Source of the DNA: Streptomyces sp. Tue6028
Lineage (GTDB): Bacteria > Actinomycetota > Actinomycetes > Streptomycetales > Streptomycetaceae
NCBI RefSeq assembly: GCF_002300165.1
Contig: NZ_MLCE01000031.1
Span: forward strand, 124,001-188,000
Reading direction: 5' to 3'
Length of the DNA: 64,000 bases
Within the stretch, counting starts at the first letter, position 1, and every line of letters starts with the position of its first letter. The notes below the pieces were generated by a model that was not told where the DNA came from, searched no databases, and saw nothing but the letters and a program-made list of their open reading frames with translations. The position numbers were made by a program, and so were the translations under genes. Shown piece after piece: positions 25,724 to 33,699 of this stretch.

Positions 25724-27253
25724 TCAGGGCCGGCCGGGCGTCCTGCGTGCCGCCTCCTCGGCGGGCTGCCGCACGGCCGCGGCGCCGGCGGGCGAGAGCT
25801 CGTCGCGTATCGCGTCGCCGGCCGCGAGAACCGCGCGGGCCTCCTCGGGAAGATCCGCGTCGGCCAGGGCATGGGCGAGGGCGTAATGCTCCTCGGCGAT
25901 GAACCGGCCGAGGTTGACGCCCTGCCAGTGCCGCAGCGAGTCGTCGCCCGGAGCCGCCAGGACCCCCCGGAGAACCCCCAGGGTGCTCACGGCTCTGTCG
26001 AGTCGCGCCGCCTCCCGCTCCAACCGGGCCTCGGTCAGCCGGGCCGAGACCTGGTTCCACGCCCGCTCCTGGAGCCGCGCGAACAGGCGCTGGGCGCGCA
26101 GCGCCTGGGGGAGGTCGCCGAGCCGCTCGAACCCCCGGGCGAGCGAGCCGAGCGGGGACGGGTCGAGGCGCGTCGGGGCGTCCGGCCGCCGCAGCATGTT
26201 CTGGTTCATCTCGATCTCGTCCAGGTGCCGGATCAGCGCCACCCGGGCGAGCTCCGTCAGGCCCTGGTCCAGGGCCAGTTCGGTCCAGGTGAACAGCGGT
26301 TCGTCGGCGGGGTCCGTGCCGAACAGGGACTCGTCGAGGTCCCGCGCCCAGGAGCGCAGTGCGGCGCCGTCCGCGTCCGGTTCGGGAATTCCGCCGAGCC
26401 CGCACCGGGTGTCGAAGTCGGTGTCGCGGACCTCGTGGAGGAGGGGCAGGTCCGCGGGGTCCCCGCGCAGGCCCACCAGTACGGCGGCCAGCCGCAGTTC
26501 GTCCGTCATCGAGGTCCGCGCCTCGTGCCGGAGGAGTCGCCGGAGCAGGCCGGTGTCATCGTCCGCGCGGTCGAACTGCGCGGCGCGCAGCGCGACCCGG
26601 CGCCGTACCGGATCCTCGGCCGGCGCGTCCTCGACCGTCTGCTCGCCCGCCCGCAGTCTTGCCAGGTCGGCGTGTCCGCGGGCCAGAGCGGCTTCCCACA
26701 GGGGTGGGCCGGGCAGCTCGTCCAGGAGGCGGTAGGCGAGGAGTTCCTCTCCGTGGATCAGCACGAAGTCGGGCTCGGTGCGCCGCAGCGCCGCGTACAG
26801 CATGCCGACGAGCTCGACCGGGGAACGCTCGGGGAAGCCCAGGGCGGCGCGCATTTCGGTCCGCTCGTCGTCGAAGCCGTAGCACTCGCGGAGCTCGTCC
26901 TCGGTCTCCGCGACCGCGGCCAGGATCTTCTCCGCGCCGTCCTGCGGCGACAGCCCGAGGTAGTCGTGCCAGCCGGGGAGGCCGACGAATATCTCCAGCG
27001 CTTCGTCGGCGCTCGACCCCACGATGCCCGAGCCGCCTTCCGAGTCCGCGTACAGCATCGAGCCGTCCGCGCACAGGAAGTAGGTGCCACCGGTGTCGTC
27101 CCCGGCCACCACCTCCAGAGGTCCGCCCGAGGCGAGACGGACCGGCTCGACATGGCCGTGGGCCGCGCGGCTCAGGTCGAAGCCGAAGGGGAACGCGGCC
27201 AGGCCGGCCAGGTGCGGGTCCTGCCGGAGCAGGCGCAGGGCGTTGTCGGTCAT
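25724..27253 (-). CDS. Uncharacterised 509-residue protein
   Basis: Cytosolic, acidic, Leu/Ala-rich protein from ATG 27253. I do not recognise the family. The first 150 residues resemble small ligand- or partner-binding domains of the SMI1/SUKH style (a run of strands with GGTYFLCADGSMLYADSEG and SADEALEIFVGLPGWHDYL), while residues 160-500 are mostly helical with repeated Ala-Leu-Arg patterns, such as LYAALRRTEPDFVLIHGEEL. No catalytic motif, signal peptide or membrane helix was seen. The start is supported by the end of recognisable coding composition and by the repeat-containing promoter region upstream. SUKH-like is a suggestion only. Confidence 0.75.
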   Translation of the reverse strand: MTDNALRLLRQDPHLAGLAAFPFGFDLSRAAHGHVEPVRLASGGPLEVVAGDDTGGTYFLCADGSMLYADSEGGSGIVGSSADEALEIFVGLPGWHDYLGLSPQDGAEKILAAVAETEDELRECYGFDDERTEMRAALGFPERSPVELVGMLYAALRRTEPDFVLIHGEELLAYRLLDELPGPPLWEAALARGHADLARLRAGEQTVEDAPAEDPVRRRVALRAAQFDRADDDTGLLRRLLRHEARTSMTDELRLAAVLVGLRGDPADLPLLHEVRDTDFDTRCGLGGIPEPDADGAALRSWARDLDESLFGTDPADEPLFTWTELALDQGLTELARVALIRHLDEIEMNQNMLRRPDAPTRLDPSPLGSLARGFERLGDLPQALRAQRLFARLQERAWNQVSARLTEARLEREAARLDRAVSTLGVLRGVLAAPGDDSLRHWQGVNLGRFIAEEHYALAHALADADLPEEARAVLAAGDAIRDELSPAGAAAVRQPAEEAARRTPGRP

Positions 27254-27284
27254 GTCACAGAAAGTAACAGCTGCCACTGACAAG

Positions 27285-27331
27285 GGGACTTGACCGGTGT
27301 GCGGCAAACGGGACTCGACCGTTGTGCGGCA
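27285..27331. repeat. Tandem 22-bp direct repeats in promoter region
   Basis: Two copies (27285-27306 and 27310-27331) share 20 of 22 bases with a 25-bp period. They lie 32-78 bp upstream of the 509-residue protein gene, a position that suits paired binding sites for a regulator. Confidence 0.6.
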
Positions 27332-27365
27332 TCGGCACGCACCGCCGCGTGCCTGCCGGACTCCG

Positions 27366-28223
27366 TCACTCGGCACGTACCCGTGCGGCGTGCTCCACCG
27401 CGGCCCGTGCGAGCGCCCTGATCAGCGGGTGCGGGCGAGAACCGTCCCCGGACAGCTCCGGCTGGAACAGGGTGGCCAGGAAGAAGGGATGGCCCGGGAG
27501 TTCGGCGATCCGGACCTGGCCGTCCTGGTCGTGCCCGCTGAAGCGCAGCCCCCGCGCGCGCAGGGTGTCGAGATGGCGTGAGGGGCCGTACGAGCAGAAG
27601 TACCGTTCGACCGTCCGCTCCGCCCCGATCAGCGACTGCGCGAGCGAGCCCGGCTCGACGGTGACGGCGGCCTCGTGCCCCACGAGTGAGCACGCGAGCG
27701 GCTCGATCAGGAAGTCGTCCGCGTCAGGGTCGTTCTCGGCGTGCGCGACCCGGGTGAGGCCGCACACGTCGCGGGCGTACTCCAGGAGCGCGTGCTGGAA
27801 ACCGCCGCACGTGCCGAGGAACGGGATGCCCTCCTCGCGAGCCGTCCGGATCGCCGTGAGCACCCCCGCCTCGCTGCGGTAGGGGCTCCCGGGAAGCACC
27901 CACACGGCGTCGAAGCCGTGTACGGCCGTCGCGTCCTCGGCGTCCTCGGAGGGGATCCAGTAGGCGTCCAGGACGATCCGGTCGCGTTCCGCGAGCGCGT
28001 CGAGCAGGAGCGGGACGCGGGTGTGCGAGACGACGGTGGGGGAGCGGTCCCCGACGAGGGCGATCCGGGCGCCGCGTGCCGTGCCGCCGCCGTTCGTGGC
28101 CGGGGCGTTCGTGGCCGGCCCGTTCACAGCCGTGCGCGCGGTGGCCGAGCCGTTCGTGGCCGGACCGTTCGTGGTGATGGCGCTCGCCGGGCCGTTCGTG
28201 GCCGTGCTGCTGTTCGTGGTCAT
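27366..28223 (-). CDS. CTP synthase C-terminal-like glutamine amidotransferase-related protein
   Basis: 285 residues. After a low-complexity N-terminal stretch of about 45 residues built from Asn-Gly-Pro-Ala-Thr repeats, the rest resembles only the glutaminase half of CTP synthase (ALVGDRSPTVVSHTRVP, then LPGSPY). The nucleophile is present: C139 in LGTCGGFQHA. The glutaminase His, expected in an F-H-P-E motif, is Gln254 (F-Q-P-E256), so normal glutamine hydrolysis is doubtful. There is no CTP synthetase domain. ATG 28223 was preferred over ATG 28232 because GAGG sits nine bases upstream of it. The gene is divergent from a LysR regulator. Confidence 0.8.
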   Translation of the reverse strand: MTTNSSTATNGPASAITTNGPATNGSATARTAVNGPATNAPATNGGGTARGARIALVGDRSPTVVSHTRVPLLLDALAERDRIVLDAYWIPSEDAEDATAVHGFDAVWVLPGSPYRSEAGVLTAIRTAREEGIPFLGTCGGFQHALLEYARDVCGLTRVAHAENDPDADDFLIEPLACSLVGHEAAVTVEPGSLAQSLIGAERTVERYFCSYGPSRHLDTLRARGLRFSGHDQDGQVRIAELPGHPFFLATLFQPELSGDGSRPHPLIRALARAAVEHAARVRAE

Positions 28224-28280
28224 GCGGTTCATCCTCGGCGCGCCGTCGAGTTCACGTCCAACGATGATTTCTGCACCCTC

Positions 28281-28297
28281 GATAAGCAACGCTGATA
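28281..28297. promoter_or_regulatory. Putative LysR box between divergent genes
   Basis: GATAAGC-AAC-GCTGATA is an imperfect inverted repeat that fits T-N11-A. It lies 22 bp upstream of the LysR start and 58 bp upstream of the amidotransferase-like gene, the usual place for a LysR site controlling a divergent target. Confidence 0.4.
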
Positions 28298-28318
28298 CGG
28301 TGCGCCATCCTTGGCGGC

Positions 28319-29185
28319 ATGGATCCGCATCTCCTGCGTACGTACGTCACCGTGGCGCGGCTCGCGTCCTTCTCGGAGGCCGCGCGCGAGCTCGGCTACA
28401 CCCAGTCCGCGGTGTCCCAGCACATCGCGGCGCTGGAGCAGGACCTGGGCGCGCCGCTGCTCACCCGGCGGCCCGTCGCACCGACCGCGGCGGGCGAGCG
28501 GCTCCTCGAACACGCGGGCCCGCTGCTGCTGCGCCTGGACGCCGCCCGGGCCGACGTCGCACGGATGGCGGCCGCGCCCGAGCACGGTCTGACGCTCGCC
28601 GTGGCGCCGACCGCACTCGGGCCCCGTGTCGTCGCGGCGCTGCCCGCCGCGGGTGTGACCCTCAAGGTGCTGGCCCGCGAAGAGGTCCCGGCGGCCGTCG
28701 CCACCGGCGGCGCGGACCTGGGGCTCGTCGACGGACTCGCCGCGCCCAGCGACCCCCTGCGGCTGCCGGACGTGGCGCCGCTGACGACCCACGGGGCGGG
28801 CGAGGAGCCGGTCTGCGTCCTGCTGCCCGCGTCGCATCCACTGGCCCGGCGTACGGGGCTGCGACTGGGCGACCTGGTCGACGCCCGCTGGCTGGACGCC
28901 CCCGGCGCGGGTCTGCCGCTGGCCCACCTGCGCGCCGCGCACGGTGGTGCGGGCTTCCGCCCGGCCCTGCGCTACGAGGGCACCGATCTGTGCGCCCTCA
29001 CCGCTCTGGCCGCCGCGGGGCACGGCCTGGTCCTGCTGCCGCGCGCGGCGGCCGTCGGCGTGCCCGGCACGGCGGCCGTGCCGCTGGTGGCTCCCCGGCT
29101 CGTGCACCGTACGGAGTTGGTGCACACCGGATCGCCGCGGGGAGCGGCGGCCGCGGTGGTGGACAAACTTCTCGAACGGCCCTGA
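28319..29185 (+). CDS. LysR-family transcriptional regulator
   Basis: 288 residues from ATG 28319. The winged HTH is clear (MDPHLLRTYVTVARLASFSEAARELGYTQSAVSQHIAALE), and the effector domain runs to the C-terminus. It is divergent from the CTP-synthase-like gene with a 95-bp gap carrying one candidate LysR box, so that gene is the most likely target. Effector unknown. Confidence 0.9.
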   Translation: MDPHLLRTYVTVARLASFSEAARELGYTQSAVSQHIAALEQDLGAPLLTRRPVAPTAAGERLLEHAGPLLLRLDAARADVARMAAAPEHGLTLAVAPTALGPRVVAALPAAGVTLKVLAREEVPAAVATGGADLGLVDGLAAPSDPLRLPDVAPLTTHGAGEEPVCVLLPASHPLARRTGLRLGDLVDARWLDAPGAGLPLAHLRAAHGGAGFRPALRYEGTDLCALTALAAAGHGLVLLPRAAAVGVPGTAAVPLVAPRLVHRTELVHTGSPRGAAAAVVDKLLERP

Positions 29186-29227
29186 AAGTCTCACTCGTTA
29201 GTGAATCGTCGCGCGCCGGCGCGCAGG

Positions 29228-29277
29228 GTAGAGCAAGAGCCGGAGGCGGTCCGTAGAGCAGTTGCCGGAGGCGATCC
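29228..29277 (+). repeat. 25-bp tandem duplication of a ribosome-binding leader
   Basis: Two adjacent 25-bp copies (29228-29252 and 29253-29277; 21 of 25 identical) each contain GCCGGAGGCG. Only the second is followed by an ATG (29278); after the first the next bases read GTAG. The duplicated Shine-Dalgarno may affect ribosome loading on the PDZ gene. Confidence 0.65.
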
Positions 29278-29907
29278 ATGGAACAGACCGCGTTGCGTCC
29301 CAAGCCGATGCCCGGTCAGGAGCCGGGCGGTGGCCGCCCGTCCGGCGTCGGTCGGCGACCGCATGCCGCACGACGCCGCGGCAGGCGTCTGATGACTCTG
29401 CTGTTCAGCCTGTTCGTCGGCGTGGTGCTGGTCCTGTCGGGGGTCGGGCTCGGCACCGTGGGCGCCACGGTGATCGGCATGAGCAGACTGGCGGCCCTCC
29501 AGCAGAAGGCGGGCGGGGCGGCGGGACCCGGGCCGTCCGTGCCGCCGGGCGCCTCCGGGCGCGTCTCCGGTCCGGCCGCCCCCGGCGGTTCCAAGTCGGC
29601 GTCGGCGGGCGGCGGGACGGCTCCGGTGACGGAGTCCGCGCGGGCCACGCTGGGCGTCGAGGCCGTCGACGCCCCGAAGGGCGGGGGCGCGCTCGTCGTC
29701 GCCGTCCACGTCCCCGGGCCGGGGTACACCGCGGGCCTGGTGCGCGGTGACGTCCTGCTCGCCCTCGGGGAGAGCCGTATCGGTTCGGCGGCGGACCTCG
29801 CGCACGCGGTCGCCGCCGCGCGCCCGGGCGCGTCCGTCACCCTCTCCGTCCGCCACGCGAACGGGTCCCGACGCCAACTGTCCACGGTCCCGGGCGTCGT
29901 GACCTGA
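29278..29907 (+). CDS. Membrane-anchored PDZ-domain protein
   Basis: 209 residues. A basic cytoplasmic leader of about 37 residues is followed by one membrane helix (LMTLLFSLFVGVVLVLSGVGLGTVGATVIG), a Gly/Pro/Ser linker, and a C-terminal PDZ domain (about 120-205) with the GYTAGLVRGDVLLALGESRI core. It resembles the PDZ part of HtrA-like proteases without the trypsin domain, so it may bind C-termini of extracytoplasmic proteins or regulate a protease. The ribosome site GGAGG precedes ATG 29278. It follows the LysR gene but is probably separately expressed. Confidence 0.82.
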   Translation: MEQTALRPKPMPGQEPGGGRPSGVGRRPHAARRRGRRLMTLLFSLFVGVVLVLSGVGLGTVGATVIGMSRLAALQQKAGGAAGPGPSVPPGASGRVSGPAAPGGSKSASAGGGTAPVTESARATLGVEAVDAPKGGGALVVAVHVPGPGYTAGLVRGDVLLALGESRIGSAADLAHAVAAARPGASVTLSVRHANGSRRQLSTVPGVVT

Positions 29908-29920
29908 TTCCGGCCCCGGC

Positions 29921-30676
29921 TCACGCGACCCTGAAGTGGCTCGTCAACCGCCCTTCGTCGTCGAGCACATGGAACGCGAACCCGGGCGGGGCGTCCCGGT
30001 CCGCGGCCCCCTCGCCCTCCCAGGGCAGCCGCAGTGTCCAGGTCACACCGGGGCCGACGACGAGCGGCCGTCCCGCGAAGGCGGTGGCCGCCGGCGTGTG
30101 CGCGTGTCCGGTGATCAGTCCGACGATCTCCGGCCTGCGCTCCAGCAGCCGGGCGAGGGCGCCCGGCTCGCGCAGCCGGTAGGCGTCCGGCAGCGGGTGG
30201 TGCAGGGCGACCGGCGGGTGGTGGAAGGCGAGGAGCGCGGGCAGGCCGCCGTCCAGGTCGTCGAGCGTCGCCTCGATCCAGGCGTACGTCTCCTCGTCGA
30301 ACTCGCCCTCGTCCCGGCCCGGGATGCTGGAGTCGCACATGAGCACGGCCGCGTCGTCGAAGACGTGGAGGCTGTTGACCGGGCCGTCTCCGGCGGGCCC
30401 GCCGAGCAGGGCCTTGCGGTAGGGCGCGCGGCTGTCGTGGTTGCCCGGGCAGGTGAGGACGGGGAACGGGGCCGTGTCCGGGTCGCGCAGTCCCAGCAGA
30501 CGGGCCGCCTCCTCGTACTCCGCCTCCGCGCCGTGGTCCGCGATGTCTCCCGTCACCAGGAGCGCGTCCACCCGCCCCGCGAGCCCCCAGAGCCGGTCGC
30601 GCACCTGCTCGGCCCGCTCCGTCGCCCGCTCGGTCCCGTCCAAGTGAAGGTCGCTGATGTGCGCCAGCACGAGCAT
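29921..30676 (-). CDS. Calcineurin-like metallophosphoesterase (CpdA-like)
   Basis: 251 residues from ATG 30676. All five metallophosphoesterase blocks are present in order: ISDLHLD, TGDIADHG, CPGNHDSR, FHHPPVAL and GHAHTP. The order and length fit the class III phosphodiesterase group that includes CpdA (cAMP phosphodiesterase), but the substrate is open; a phospholipid or nucleotide phosphodiester is possible. It is cytosolic. A good promoter with a palindrome in its spacer lies at 30739-30768. Upstream starts to 30763 are less likely. Confidence 0.88.
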   Translation of the reverse strand: MLVLAHISDLHLDGTERATERAEQVRDRLWGLAGRVDALLVTGDIADHGAEAEYEEAARLLGLRDPDTAPFPVLTCPGNHDSRAPYRKALLGGPAGDGPVNSLHVFDDAAVLMCDSSIPGRDEGEFDEETYAWIEATLDDLDGGLPALLAFHHPPVALHHPLPDAYRLREPGALARLLERRPEIVGLITGHAHTPAATAFAGRPLVVGPGVTWTLRLPWEGEGAADRDAPPGFAFHVLDDEGRLTSHFRVA

Positions 30677-30738
30677 GCCGTCCCCCGTCCCCGTGATTGA
30701 GGCCTCGAAGCCCCGAGTTCGTGTAATGGAACAACGAC

Positions 30739-30768
30739 ATCTAAGCATTAGGGCTAATGGCAAGGCAA
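30739..30768 (-). promoter_or_regulatory. Metallophosphoesterase promoter with palindromic operator in the spacer
   Basis: On the minus strand, TTGCCT (30768-30763) and TTAGAT (30744-30739) form -35 and -10 boxes 18 bp apart. The spacer contains the perfect palindrome CATTAG-GG-CTAATG (30746-30759), so a repressor bound there would block polymerase. The surrounding sequence is unusually AT-rich for this genome. It could also affect the divergent LysE gene. Confidence 0.55.
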
Positions 30769-30851
30769 TGCCCGGACGTTAGAGGAAGGTCGGGCGAGGT
30801 CCGTGCGGAAAAGTGCTGGCCGCCCCGCGGGCGCTGCGTCACCATGGCCGC

Positions 30852-31475
30852 ATGCTGAGCACCCTTCTCGCCTTCCTCGGCGCCTGCACGCTGATCGCGG
30901 CGTCCCCCGGACCCAGCACCGTGCTGATCATCAAGCAGTCGTTGCGCAGCCGGCGGTCCGGTTTCCTGACCGTCCTCGGCAACGAGACGGGGGTGTTCGT
31001 CTGGGGCGTCGTCGCCGCCTTCGGCCTCTCCGCGCTGCTCGCCGCCTCCGAGGTGGCGTACGGCGTCATGCGCGTCGTCGGCGCCGTCGTCCTCGTCGGC
31101 TTCGGCATCCAGACGCTGCGGCAGGCGCGCCGCTCCAAGGACGCCCCGGACGGCGCCGGCTGGGAGGGCACGGAGCGGAGCGGCTGGGCCTCCTACCGGG
31201 GCGGACTGCTGCTCAACCTCGCCAACCCCAAGGCGGCCGTCTTCGCGATGTCCTTCCTGCCGCAGTTCGTGCCCGAAGGAGCCCCGCACCTGCCCACCAT
31301 GGTCGGCCTCGCCGCGCTCTGGGCGGTCTACGAGGTCGGCTACTACGGCCTGTACGTGTGGTTCGTCGGGCGGATGAAGGCCGTGCTGTCCAGGACCGGC
31401 GTGCGGCGGCGTCTGGAACAGGTCTCGGGCGGCGTCCTGCTCCTCCTGGGTGCGCGTCTCGCCCTGGAGAGCTGA
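30852..31475 (+). CDS. LysE/RhtB-family amino-acid exporter
   Basis: 207 residues from ATG 30852 with about six membrane helices. The family signature near the N-terminus reads TLIAASPGPSTVLIIKQSLRSRRSG, followed by LNLANPKAAVFAMSFLPQF in the second half. RhtB-type proteins export amino acids such as threonine, homoserine or lysine. It is divergent from the metallophosphoesterase gene. Substrate is not determined. Confidence 0.9.
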   Translation: MLSTLLAFLGACTLIAASPGPSTVLIIKQSLRSRRSGFLTVLGNETGVFVWGVVAAFGLSALLAASEVAYGVMRVVGAVVLVGFGIQTLRQARRSKDAPDGAGWEGTERSGWASYRGGLLLNLANPKAAVFAMSFLPQFVPEGAPHLPTMVGLAALWAVYEVGYYGLYVWFVGRMKAVLSRTGVRRRLEQVSGGVLLLLGARLALES

Positions 31476-31570
31476 CACGAAGGCACCCCAATCGGCTCGC
31501 GCACGCCCCACCGGAGGGGCAGGATGCTGCCCGTAGCCCCCTGGGGAACTCCGGACGGTTGGAGGCACGC

Positions 31571-32692
31571 ATGACCGCCACACCCGCGCCCTTCGCGGCC
31601 GGTGACTACGAGGCCCGGATGCGGCGTGCGGCCGAGGCCGCCGCGGACGCCGGGCTCGACGGCGTGCTGGTCGCGCCGGGTCCCGACCTGGTGTGGCTGA
31701 CCGGGTACCGGCCGGTGGAGACCGAGCGGCTCACCCTCCTCGTGCTGCGGCCCGGGCAGGACCCGGTCCTGGTCGTGCCCACCCTGGAGGCGCCCGACGC
31801 CGCCAAGGCACCCGGCGCGCCCGCCCTGACGCTCCGCGACTGGACCGACGGCAAGGACCCCTACGAGGCGACCGCGCCGCTCCTCGGCCACGAGGGCCGC
31901 TTCGGAGTCAGTGACAACGGCTGGGCCCTGCACCTGCTCGGACTCCAGCAGCACCTGCCCGGCACCCGCTACCAGGCCCTCACCAAGGCCCTGCCGATGC
32001 TGCGCGCCGTCAAGGACGCTGCCGAACTGGAGCGGCTGGCCGCGGCGGGCGCCGCGGCGGACGAGGCCTTCGAGGAGATCCGCACGGTCCGCTTCTCCGG
32101 CCGCCGGGAGACCGACGTGGCCGCCGACCTCGCCGATCTGCTGCGCCGCTTCGGGCACTCCCAGGTCGACTTCACCATCGTCGCCTCCGGCCCGAACGGA
32201 GCGAATCCGCACCACGAGGCCGACGACCGCGTCATCGAGCACGGCGACATGGTCGTCCTCGACTTCGGCGGCCTCAAGCACGGCTACGGCTCCGACACCT
32301 CCCGCACCGTCCATGTCGGCGAGCCCGACGCCGAGGAGCGCACCGTGCACGACGTCGTGCGCGCGGCTCAGGAGGCGGGCTTCCGCGCGGTGCGGCCGGG
32401 CGCCGCCTGCCAGGACGTCGACCGCGCGGCCCGGGCGGTCATCACCGAGGCCGGATACGGCGACCGGTTCATCCACCGCACCGGACACGGCATCGGCGTC
32501 ACCACCCACGAACCGCCGTACATGATCGAGGGCGAGGAGCAGCCCCTCGTCCCCGGCATGTGCTTCTCCGTGGAGCCCGGCATCTACCTGCCGGGCCGTT
32601 TCGGGGTCCGCATCGAGGACATCGTCACGGTCACGGAGGACGGCGGGCGGCGCCTGAACACCACCTCCCGCGAGATGGTGATCGTCGACTGA
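31571..32692 (+). CDS. M24-family Xaa-Pro aminopeptidase/dipeptidase
   Basis: 373 residues from ATG 31571, with GGAGG ten bases upstream. A creatinase-type N-domain (about 1-145) precedes the pita-bread catalytic domain. All five metal ligands are visible: D231 (VLDFGG), D242 (SDTSRT), H306 (RTGHGIG), E335 (EPGIYL) and E349 (RIEDIV). It hydrolyses peptides with proline at the second position, in the cytoplasm. It precedes the APH-like gene by 63 bp on the same strand. Confidence 0.93.
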   Translation: MTATPAPFAAGDYEARMRRAAEAAADAGLDGVLVAPGPDLVWLTGYRPVETERLTLLVLRPGQDPVLVVPTLEAPDAAKAPGAPALTLRDWTDGKDPYEATAPLLGHEGRFGVSDNGWALHLLGLQQHLPGTRYQALTKALPMLRAVKDAAELERLAAAGAAADEAFEEIRTVRFSGRRETDVAADLADLLRRFGHSQVDFTIVASGPNGANPHHEADDRVIEHGDMVVLDFGGLKHGYGSDTSRTVHVGEPDAEERTVHDVVRAAQEAGFRAVRPGAACQDVDRAARAVITEAGYGDRFIHRTGHGIGVTTHEPPYMIEGEEQPLVPGMCFSVEPGIYLPGRFGVRIEDIVTVTEDGGRRLNTTSREMVIVD

Positions 32693-32755
32693 CCTGCACC
32701 CACCGACCGTGCGGCAGAAGCCCCGCCCACGCCCCCGAACGACAAGGGCGCGACC

Positions 32756-33697
32756 ATGACCCAGGCACCGACACCGACCGAGGACACCGTCCGCGAACTG
32801 GTCCGTTCGCTGCTCGCCGACGGCACGGCGGAGGGAGCCGGCCCCGACGTGCGCCCGGTCGCCGAGGGCGGTGGACACTCCAGCTGGTGGGTGGGCCGGC
32901 GCCATGTGCTGCGGCTCGCCCGGGACCGTGACGCCGCCGCGCGCCAGCGCCGCGAACTGCGGCTGCGCGACCTGATCCGGCCGCACCTCGGCGTGCCGGT
33001 CCCGGTGAGCGTCGCCCACGGCGAATGGGCGAGCGGACTCGGCTGCACCCTGGACACCCGGCTCGCCGGCGGTTCGGGCGAGGTCCAGGACGTCTCGGCC
33101 GTCGGCGAGGCCGACCTGGCGGGCCTGCTCACGGGTCTGCGCGAAGTGCCCGTACGGCAGGCCGAGACGCTCGGCGTGCCCCGCGTCGCCCCGCGCTCCC
33201 TGGAGGCGCTGCGCGAGGCCGCCGCCGCTGCCGCCGAGCAGCTCGCCGCCGCCGAGGAGTTCGACCCGGCCCGGCTCGCCCAGCTCACCGCACCGGGCGC
33301 CGCCCAACTCGCCGCACAGCCCGGAGCCGCGTTCCTCGTGCACCACGCCCTCAAGGGCGAACACCTCGTGGTCAGCGCCGACGGGCGGGTGCGCGGCGTC
33401 CTCGACTGGACCGACGCGGTGATCGGCGACCCGGCCGAGGACATCGGCGGGCTGGCGATCGCCGTCGGGGCGGGGGCGGCCGTCCGCGCCGCCACCCTGG
33501 CCGGGTACGGCGCCCGCCCCTGCCTGCGCGGCCTGTGGCTGTCGCGCTGCGACACGGTGATCCGTCTCGCCGACCGTCTGCGGGGCGGCGACGGCGGCCC
33601 CGTCCCGCTCCTGCGGACCCGACTCGGCCGCGCCTGGGAGGCGATCATGCTGGAACGGGTCACCGACCTGCGGGACGACCCCGACGAGTCGCCCTAG
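32756..33697 (+). CDS. APH-family phosphotransferase-like protein lacking the catalytic Asp
   Basis: 313 residues. The APH/choline-kinase-like fold is recognisable (GGGHSSWWVGRRHVLRLARD for the glycine-rich and Lys/Arg strands; GVLDWTDAVIGDPAEDIGGL for the metal-binding DWxD). The catalytic loop, normally H-x-D, reads H196-H-A198-L-K-G-E-H, so the base Asp is Ala. This suggests a pseudokinase or a binding protein; the frame is otherwise intact. The stop lies 2 bp from the convergent treZ stop. Confidence 0.82.
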   Translation: MTQAPTPTEDTVRELVRSLLADGTAEGAGPDVRPVAEGGGHSSWWVGRRHVLRLARDRDAAARQRRELRLRDLIRPHLGVPVPVSVAHGEWASGLGCTLDTRLAGGSGEVQDVSAVGEADLAGLLTGLREVPVRQAETLGVPRVAPRSLEALREAAAAAAEQLAAAEEFDPARLAQLTAPGAAQLAAQPGAAFLVHHALKGEHLVVSADGRVRGVLDWTDAVIGDPAEDIGGLAIAVGAGAAVRAATLAGYGARPCLRGLWLSRCDTVIRLADRLRGGDGGPVPLLRTRLGRAWEAIMLERVTDLRDDPDESP

Positions 33698-33699
33698 GG

